Source of the DNA: Oscillospiraceae bacterium
GTDB taxonomy: Bacteria; Bacillota; Clostridia; Oscillospirales; Ruminococcaceae
DNA length: 5,681 nt
Assembly: GCA_017483405.1 (NCBI GenBank)
Contig: JAFUWP010000032.1
Span: forward strand, 1-5,681
Direction: 5' to 3'
Below are positions 1-3,726 of this stretch, piece after piece. The number at the start of each line of letters is the position of its first letter. The first letter of the stretch is position 1. Made by a program: the position numbers and the translations under genes. The notes under the pieces were generated by a model that worked only from the letters and a program-made list of their open reading frames with translations, was not told where the DNA came from and made no database searches.

Positions 1-248
1 GATGCATCCTGCGCGCCGTACGGCGGTTGAAACTGGCAATGCGGTAACAGCAATCACGGCAGATGCAAATGGTGGATGCATCCTGCGCGCCGTACGGCGG
101 TTGAAACATATAGGTGCTAGAAATCCTACGATGAACATCAGGTGATGCATCCTGCGCGCCATACGGCGGTTGAAACTCTGCAATTGTATTGATGATATGT
201 GTCATTTTGTTCATGGATGCATCCTGCGCGCCGTACGGCGGTTGAAAA
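1..248 (+). CRISPR. CRISPR array, leader-distal end: four 33-nt repeats, three spacers
   Basis: Repeats lie at 1-33, 75-107, 144-176 and 216-248. They start GATGCATCCTGC and end GTTGAAAC. The spacers are 34-74 (41 nt), 108-143 (36 nt) and 177-215 (39 nt), and share no sequence with one another. Each repeat holds the perfect 12-nt palindrome CGCCGTACGGCG, which can fold as a 4-bp stem (CGCC/GGCG) with a GTAC loop. This leaves exactly eight bases, GTTGAAAC, 3' of the stem, the size and form of the 5' crRNA tag left by Cas6-type processing. Repeat 3 has G to A at 161, in the loop. Repeat 4 has C to A at its last base (248). The 3' GTTGAAAC and the degenerate last repeat indicate + strand transcription, with the leader and cas genes to the left, outside the window. 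The array probably continues past base 1. A class 1 system fits best, but without cas genes the subtype is open. Confidence 0.96.
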
Positions 249-255
249 GAAAAAG

Positions 256-284
256 CCTCTGCTTTCGGGCAGAGGTTCTTTTTT
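256..284 (+). terminator. Intrinsic terminator directly after the CRISPR array, probably bidirectional
   Basis: A perfect 7-bp stem, CCTCTGC (256-262) with GCAGAGG (269-275), encloses the loop TTTCGG and is followed by the T-rich run TTCTTTTTT (276-284). An A-rich run (244-254) lies on the other side, so the reverse complement also reads as hairpin plus T-run. That makes it a plausible terminator on both strands. It starts only 8 nt after the last repeat, and its A-rich flank includes the final AAAA of that repeat. It would end the pre-crRNA transcript and insulate htpG from it. Confidence 0.88.
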
Positions 285-382
285 GCGCCGGTTTCCTGAA
301 AATCAGCATATCTTGAAAATTTCAGTTGCTTTTCTCTTGACAAACCGTGCAGTTCTATATTGTTTCTGATTTTTGAAAAATA

Positions 383-401
383 TGTGAATTTTTTGTGAAT
401 T
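383..401 (+). repeat. Short direct repeat TGTGAATT upstream of the htpG promoter
   Basis: TGTGAATT occurs at 383-390 and again at 394-401. The two starts are 11 bp apart, about one helical turn, and the second copy ends 3 nt before the -35 box. The surroundings are very AT-rich. This could be an activator site, an UP-like element, or simply low-complexity A/T sequence. The role is unassigned. Confidence 0.35.
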
Positions 402-404
402 CTA

Positions 405-432
405 TTGATTTTTTCTGAAAATATGCTATACT
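405..432 (+). promoter_or_regulatory. Sigma-A-type promoter of htpG with extended -10
   Basis: The -35 candidate is TTGATT (405-410) and the -10 is TATACT (427-432), with a 16-nt spacer. A TG one base upstream of the -10 (424-425) makes it an extended -10 element. The expected start of transcription is near 439, inside the CIRCE operator, giving a leader of about 64 nt before the htpG start codon. The -35 match is moderate and the -10 match is strong. Confidence 0.8.
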
Positions 433-436
433 AAAA

Positions 437-463
437 TTAGCACTCAAAGAAAGAGAGTGCTAA
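437..463 (+). promoter_or_regulatory. CIRCE operator (HrcA-binding inverted repeat)
   Basis: TTAGCACTC (437-445), nine bases, then GAGTGCTAA (455-463) is an exact match to the classic 9-9-9 CIRCE element. In Gram-positive bacteria the repressor HrcA binds this site and is released from it on heat shock. Here it begins 4 nt after the -10 box and covers the expected +1 position, the usual geometry for repression by HrcA. As RNA, the same repeat could form a 9-bp hairpin in the htpG leader. Confidence 0.96.
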
Positions 464-502
464 TTTTTAATTTCAATCATAAAAGAAAGAAGATGTGCTG
501 TT

Positions 503-2386
503 ATGGAAACAAAGGCATTTCAGGCGGAATCTAAAAAACTGCTTGATATGATGATTCACTCTATTTATACACATAAGGAAATTTTCCTCCGCGAACTGAT
601 TTCCAATGCAAGTGATGCTATCGACAAGCTCTATTTCCGTTCCCTGACGGATGATTCTGTAGGACTCAATAAAGAAGATTTCTTTATCAGATTAGACCTC
701 AACAAGACTCAGAGAACTATCACCATCACCGATAACGGCATCGGCATGACCGGCGAGGAACTCGAAAAGCATCTCGGAACAATTGCAGACAGCGGTTCTC
801 TGAAATTCAAGACGGATAACAAGCTCGGCGATGAACAGCAGATTATTGGTCAGTTTGGTGTCGGATTCTATTCGGCATTCATGGTAGCCAAGAGAGTCAG
901 TGTCTTTTCCAGAGCGTTCGGCACGGAGCAGGCGCATGTATGGCAGTCCGAGGGCGTGGATGGCTATACCATTCAGGAAACCGGTGATTTCAGTGACCTG
1001 ACAAAATTCGGTACAAAAATCGTTCTCGAACTCATGGACGATGCCGATGAGGAAAATTATTCCGAATTCCTTGAAGATTACAGAATTCAGTATCTTGTCA
1101 AGAGATATTCTGATTATATCAGATTCCCCATTCAGATGGAAGTTTCTCACCGCAAGCTCAAAGAAGGCTCTACGGATGAATATGATTTGGAAGTCACACT
1201 CGAAACGCTCAACAGTCAAGTGCCGTTATGGAGAAAAAATCAGAGCGAACTGACAGATGATGATTATAATAACTTCTATCAGGAAAAATTCAATGACTAT
1301 ATGCCTCCGATGGCTCACAAGCATGTACACAGCGAAGGTACTTTCAGTTATGATGCGCTGTTGTATATCCCCTCGAAAGCACCGTTCAATTACTATACAC
1401 GCGAATATGAAAAGGGTTTGCAGTTATACACCAACGGCGTTCTGATTATGGAAAAATGCGGTGACCTTCTTCCGGATTACTACAGCTTTGTGAAAGGCCT
1501 TGTCGATTCCGAAGACTTATCTCTGAACATTTCCCGTGAAATGCTCCAGCATGACCGTCAGTTAAAGCTTATCGCAAAGAGCATCGAAAAGACAATTCAC
1601 AGCGAATTAATCAAAATGCTCAAGAACGACCGCGAAAAATACGAAAAGTTCTTCGATGCCTTCGGTACGCAGATTAAATACGGCATTTGCAGTGACTACG
1701 GTATGCATAAAGATGATTTGAGCGACCTTCTTCTGTTCTATTCTTCCAGAGATGACAAGCTTATCACACTGGCCGAATATGTCGAAAAAATGCCCGAAGA
1801 ACAAAAAGATATTTATTATGCCTCCGGCAGTTCCATCGCGCAGATTAAGGCACTTCCCCAGACCGAAGCTGTTCTCGCAAAGGGTTATGAAATTCTCTAC
1901 TTCACGATTCCGGTGGATGAATTCGCGGTCAAAAATATGATGACCTTCAAGGATAAGAATTTCAAATCCGTGACCGCCGCCGATTTAGACCTCAATACCG
2001 AAGAAGAAAAGAAAGCCCTTGATGAAAAGAACGAAGCCAATAAGAATCTGTTCGAGACGATGCAGAAGGCTCTTGATGGTAAAGTTCAGAAAGTCGCACT
2101 TTCCAGCCGTCTGAAATCCTATCCGGTATGCCTCACCAGCGAAGGCGATTTGACCCTCGAAATGGAAAAGACACTCAACGCAATGCCGACTGACAGCAAA
2201 GTTCAGGCGAAACTCGTTCTGGAACTGAATCCCGAACATCCCGTATTTGAAAAGCTTTCCGCACTCGATAACAGCGAAACCATCGAGAAATATGCAAAAC
2301 TGCTCTACAATCAAGCACTTCTGATGGAAAATATGCCGATTGAAAATCCGGCTGAATTCTCCGCCCTGATTTGTGAATTAATGTAA
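503..2386 (+). CDS. htpG: Molecular chaperone HtpG (bacterial Hsp90), complete
   Basis: This is a cytosolic ATP-dependent chaperone that works as a homodimer on partly folded client proteins. At 627 residues it matches the usual bacterial HtpG length. The N-terminal GHKL ATPase domain shows RELISNASDA (catalytic Glu31, Mg-binding Asn35), TDNGIGM (Asp77), the ATP-lid region GTIADSGS (92-99), GQFGVGFYS (116-124) and FGTK with Thr171. The middle domain carries SLNISREMLQ, where Arg345 corresponds to the conserved catalytic arginine. The rest is the C-terminal dimerisation domain. There is no MEEVD tail, as expected for a bacterial protein. The ATG at 503 gives the standard N-terminus and follows a weak purine-rich ribosome site (about 485-492). 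A CIRCE element and an extended -10 promoter lie just upstream, so HrcA control is likely. The frame is intact, with no sign of truncation. Confidence 0.98.
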   Translation: METKAFQAESKKLLDMMIHSIYTHKEIFLRELISNASDAIDKLYFRSLTDDSVGLNKEDFFIRLDLNKTQRTITITDNGIGMTGEELEKHLGTIADSGSLKFKTDNKLGDEQQIIGQFGVGFYSAFMVAKRVSVFSRAFGTEQAHVWQSEGVDGYTIQETGDFSDLTKFGTKIVLELMDDADEENYSEFLEDYRIQYLVKRYSDYIRFPIQMEVSHRKLKEGSTDEYDLEVTLETLNSQVPLWRKNQSELTDDDYNNFYQEKFNDYMPPMAHKHVHSEGTFSYDALLYIPSKAPFNYYTREYEKGLQLYTNGVLIMEKCGDLLPDYYSFVKGLVDSEDLSLNISREMLQHDRQLKLIAKSIEKTIHSELIKMLKNDREKYEKFFDAFGTQIKYGICSDYGMHKDDLSDLLLFYSSRDDKLITLAEYVEKMPEEQKDIYYASGSSIAQIKALPQTEAVLAKGYEILYFTIPVDEFAVKNMMTFKDKNFKSVTAADLDLNTEEEKKALDEKNEANKNLFETMQKALDGKVQKVALSSRLKSYPVCLTSEGDLTLEMEKTLNAMPTDSKVQAKLVLELNPEHPVFEKLSALDNSETIEKYAKLLYNQALLMENMPIENPAEFSALICELM

Positions 2387-2399
2387 AAATCATAACCGC

Positions 2400-2439
2400 A
2401 TAAGCCTGCCGGATTTCTGAAAAAATCTGACGGGCTTAT
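2400..2439 (+). terminator. Long hairpin after htpG, probable terminator with a weak T-tract
   Basis: Bases 2400-2416 pair with 2423-2439 over 17 positions with one C-A mismatch and two G-T wobbles. The loop is CTGAAA. The following bases (CGTTCTGTCTGT) are pyrimidine-rich but not a clean T-run, so termination may be partial. The hairpin begins 13 nt after the htpG stop codon and ends 32 nt before the next gene, which has no clear promoter of its own. Read-through, or an RNA-stability role, is therefore possible. Confidence 0.6.
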
Positions 2440-2471
2440 CGTTCTGTCTGTATGAAAGGATTTATTGCTTT

Positions 2472-3026
2472 ATGTTTGATAAAATTCTGCAAATTTTTGT
2501 GAATCTTCTCCCGAAGCCTCTCAAAAAACTCTACGATAAATTTGAAGAATTAATCGTCTATGTCTATTATGGTGTTCTCACGACACTGGTGAATCTGATT
2601 GTACAGTTCGCCAGTCAGAAACTTCTCGACCCGATAAGCCTGTCAGCACTGACATTCGGCGGAAAATTCGATGAAATCAATATCAAAACAACGCTCGCGA
2701 CTTCTATCGCGTGGCTGGTTGCGGTCATCTTTGCATTTTACGTCAATAAGAAATATGTCTTCAAGAGCGTGACCGAATCCAGAAAACAGCTCTGGTTTGA
2801 ACTCTGGACATTTATCTCCGCCCGAATTGCCTCTTTCTTTGCCGAACTTGTCATTATGAACATCGGCGCACATTTTTACTCAACGGATGGCGAAACTATC
2901 ACCAATCAGCTCATGTACTGGGTATTCAAGTTCGCGGCGCAGATTGTCGTGACACTGGCGAATTATTTCTTTAGTAAATTCGTTATTTTCAAGAAGAAAA
3001 AATCTCCCGAAGAAAGCGAGACGTAA
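2472..3026 (+). CDS. GtrA-family integral membrane protein
   Basis: This 184-residue membrane protein fits the GtrA family (PF04138). Some members move undecaprenyl-phosphate-linked sugars across the membrane for glycosylation of polysaccharides or teichoic acids. Four hydrophobic helices can be seen at roughly 27-48, 74-91, 112-134 and 147-172. Two related motifs end helices 2 and 4, FYVNKKYVF (89-97) and NYFFSKFVIF (164-173). The second is typical of GtrA, and the pair suggests the family's internal duplication. The tail is charged (KKKK, then SPEESET) and probably cytoplasmic. The ATG at 2472 is preceded by GAAAGGA (2454-2460) at 11-nt spacing, and no earlier in-frame start is available. 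The stop lies 2 nt before the thioesterase start, so the two genes are probably coupled. No glycosyltransferase is adjacent, so the substrate cannot be named. Confidence 0.85.
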   Translation: MFDKILQIFVNLLPKPLKKLYDKFEELIVYVYYGVLTTLVNLIVQFASQKLLDPISLSALTFGGKFDEINIKTTLATSIAWLVAVIFAFYVNKKYVFKSVTESRKQLWFELWTFISARIASFFAELVIMNIGAHFYSTDGETITNQLMYWVFKFAAQIVVTLANYFFSKFVIFKKKKSPEESET

Positions 3027-3028
3027 TC

Positions 3029-3478
3029 ATGTTTATCTATCAGAAAATCCCTCAGTATTACGAAACCGACCAGATGGGTATTATCCATCATTCTAATCAC
3101 GTCCGCTGGTTTGAAGAAGCCCGTCTTGCCTGTATGGATGCACTCGGCATCGGGGCGATTATCCGCGATACCGATTCCGGCGTTGTCTGCCCCGTCCTGA
3201 ATGTGCAGGTCAATTACAGAAAAATGATTCGCCTGCATGATAAAATTCAGATTAAAGTCTATCTAATGCAGTATAACGGTTTCCGTTATACGTTCTATTA
3301 TGAAATCTGCAATGCCGAAACAGACGAAATCTGCTGTGACGGCACAACCGCCCTCTGCTTCATGACTCCCGAAAATCAGCCCGTCCGGATGAAAAAAGCC
3401 TTTCCGGAACTGCATCAGATTTTATCCGATACCCTCCGGAATGAAGTCCTTCCGGAAAACTGCACAAAAATGCTATAA
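3029..3478 (+). CDS. Acyl-CoA thioesterase, YbgC/4-hydroxybenzoyl-CoA thioesterase-like (hot-dog fold)
   Basis: This is a 149-residue single-domain hot-dog protein, within the family's usual 130-150 residues. Such enzymes hydrolyse acyl-CoA thioesters in the cytosol. The N-terminal motif YYETDQMGIIHHSNHVRWFEEAR (split here as YYETDQMG at 10-17 and IIHHSNHVRWFEEAR at 18-32) matches the family signature. Asp14 is in the place of the catalytic aspartate, followed by His20/His21 and Asn23. The later segment VNYRKMIRLHDKI (61-73) fits the central beta-strand region. The ATG at 3029 follows the upstream stop after only 2 nt and has no strong Shine-Dalgarno, so translation probably depends on ribosomes finishing the upstream gene. 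It is the only start that keeps the Asp motif complete. The physiological substrate cannot be read from the sequence. The frame is intact. Confidence 0.9.
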   Translation: MFIYQKIPQYYETDQMGIIHHSNHVRWFEEARLACMDALGIGAIIRDTDSGVVCPVLNVQVNYRKMIRLHDKIQIKVYLMQYNGFRYTFYYEICNAETDEICCDGTTALCFMTPENQPVRMKKAFPELHQILSDTLRNEVLPENCTKML

Positions 3479-3533
3479 CATCCCGTATAGCAAACTAAAA
3501 AAATCACGTTTCCGGCCGTTCGGATTCTCCCGT

Positions 3534-3560
3534 CTGTACAAACTGTACTTTTTACGTACA
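3534..3560 (+). repeat. Cluster of GTAC half-sites upstream of the phosphorylase promoter
   Basis: CTGTAC is repeated at 3534-3539 and 3543-3548, a 9-bp period. The second copy forms an inverted repeat with a third site: TGTAC (3544-3548), seven bases, GTACA (3556-3560). The cluster ends 22 nt before the -35 box, a position suited to an activator or an upstream operator. It does not match a binding site I can name, so a regulatory role is inferred from placement and symmetry only. Confidence 0.35.
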
Positions 3561-3582
3561 TAATATTTGTCGAAAACGTCAA

Positions 3583-3611
3583 TTGCAACAAAAGTCAAAA
3601 TAAGGTATACT
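3583..3611 (+). promoter_or_regulatory. Sigma-A-type promoter of the phosphorylase gene
   Basis: TTGCAA (3583-3588) and TATACT (3606-3611) are separated by the ideal 17 nt. Transcription should start near 3618, giving a leader of about 100 nt before the ATG at 3717. A modest hairpin (3627-3632 with 3642-3647, one wobble pair) lies early in this leader. No known riboswitch class was recognised in it. This promoter makes the phosphorylase independent of the genes upstream. Confidence 0.8.
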
Positions 3612-3678
3612 AATATTAAGAGATTTGATTGCTTGAATAATGCAGTCTTATTTTCAGCTTTCTCAAAAATGATTATTG

Positions 3679-3706
3679 AAAGGAGTCGCCCCCTTCCCGA
3701 TGGGGC
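3679..3706 (+). promoter_or_regulatory. Displaced Shine-Dalgarno and GC-rich hairpin in the phosphorylase leader
   Basis: The only strong ribosome-binding sequence before the phosphorylase is AAAGGAG (3679-3685), 31 nt from the ATG at 3717, which is too far for direct use. Between them GCCCC (3688-3692) can pair with GGGGC (3702-3706) around a 9-nt loop. If this hairpin forms, the effective gap shrinks to 12 nt (two bases before it, ten after), a workable distance. The arrangement may therefore set or control translation. Confidence 0.5.
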
Positions 3707-3726
3707 AAACAAGATTATGGCAGTAA
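3700..3726 (+). CDS. Possible 8-codon leader peptide overlapping the phosphorylase start
   Basis: An ATG at 3700 lies 14 nt after AAAGGAG and opens a short frame, MGQTRLWQ then TAA (3724-3726). It overlaps the phosphorylase start codon (3717) in another frame. Ribosomes ending here would stop within 10 nt of that start, so translational coupling is conceivable. The frame is very short, the spacing is longer than ideal and part of the ATG sits in a potential hairpin. It may be chance. Confidence 0.2.
   Translation: MGQTRLWQ

Noticed and set aside
285..302. Possible degenerate fifth CRISPR repeat (GCGCCG, GGTT, then TGAAAA)
   Set aside because: The resemblance needs an internal deletion and an insertion, and the implied spacer would be shorter than the others. 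Chance similarity beyond the terminator is more likely.
337..361. TTGACA (337-342) and TATATT (356-361) as a second promoter
   Set aside because: The spacer is only 13 nt, too short for a sigma-A promoter, and no good -10 box sits at the right distance.
285..502. Search for a tracrRNA-type anti-repeat beside the array
   Set aside because: Only a 5-base match (GTTTC at 292-296) to the reverse complement of the repeat end was seen, far too short to support an anti-repeat.
493..534. Upstream ATG at 493 opening a 13-codon frame over the htpG start
   Set aside because: It overlaps the weak ribosome site itself and has none of its own. The htpG start at 503 gives the standard N-terminus.
692..1219. 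A 175-residue - strand frame inside htpG, with other frames there on both strands
   Set aside because: These are shadows of the htpG reading frame, with no independent start signals or recognisable motifs.
3471..3492. Hairpin TGCTATA/TATAGCA at the end of the thioesterase gene as a terminator
   Set aside because: The stem is AT-rich and is followed on the + strand by an A-run, not a T-run. On the - strand it would have a T-run, but no - strand gene is present.
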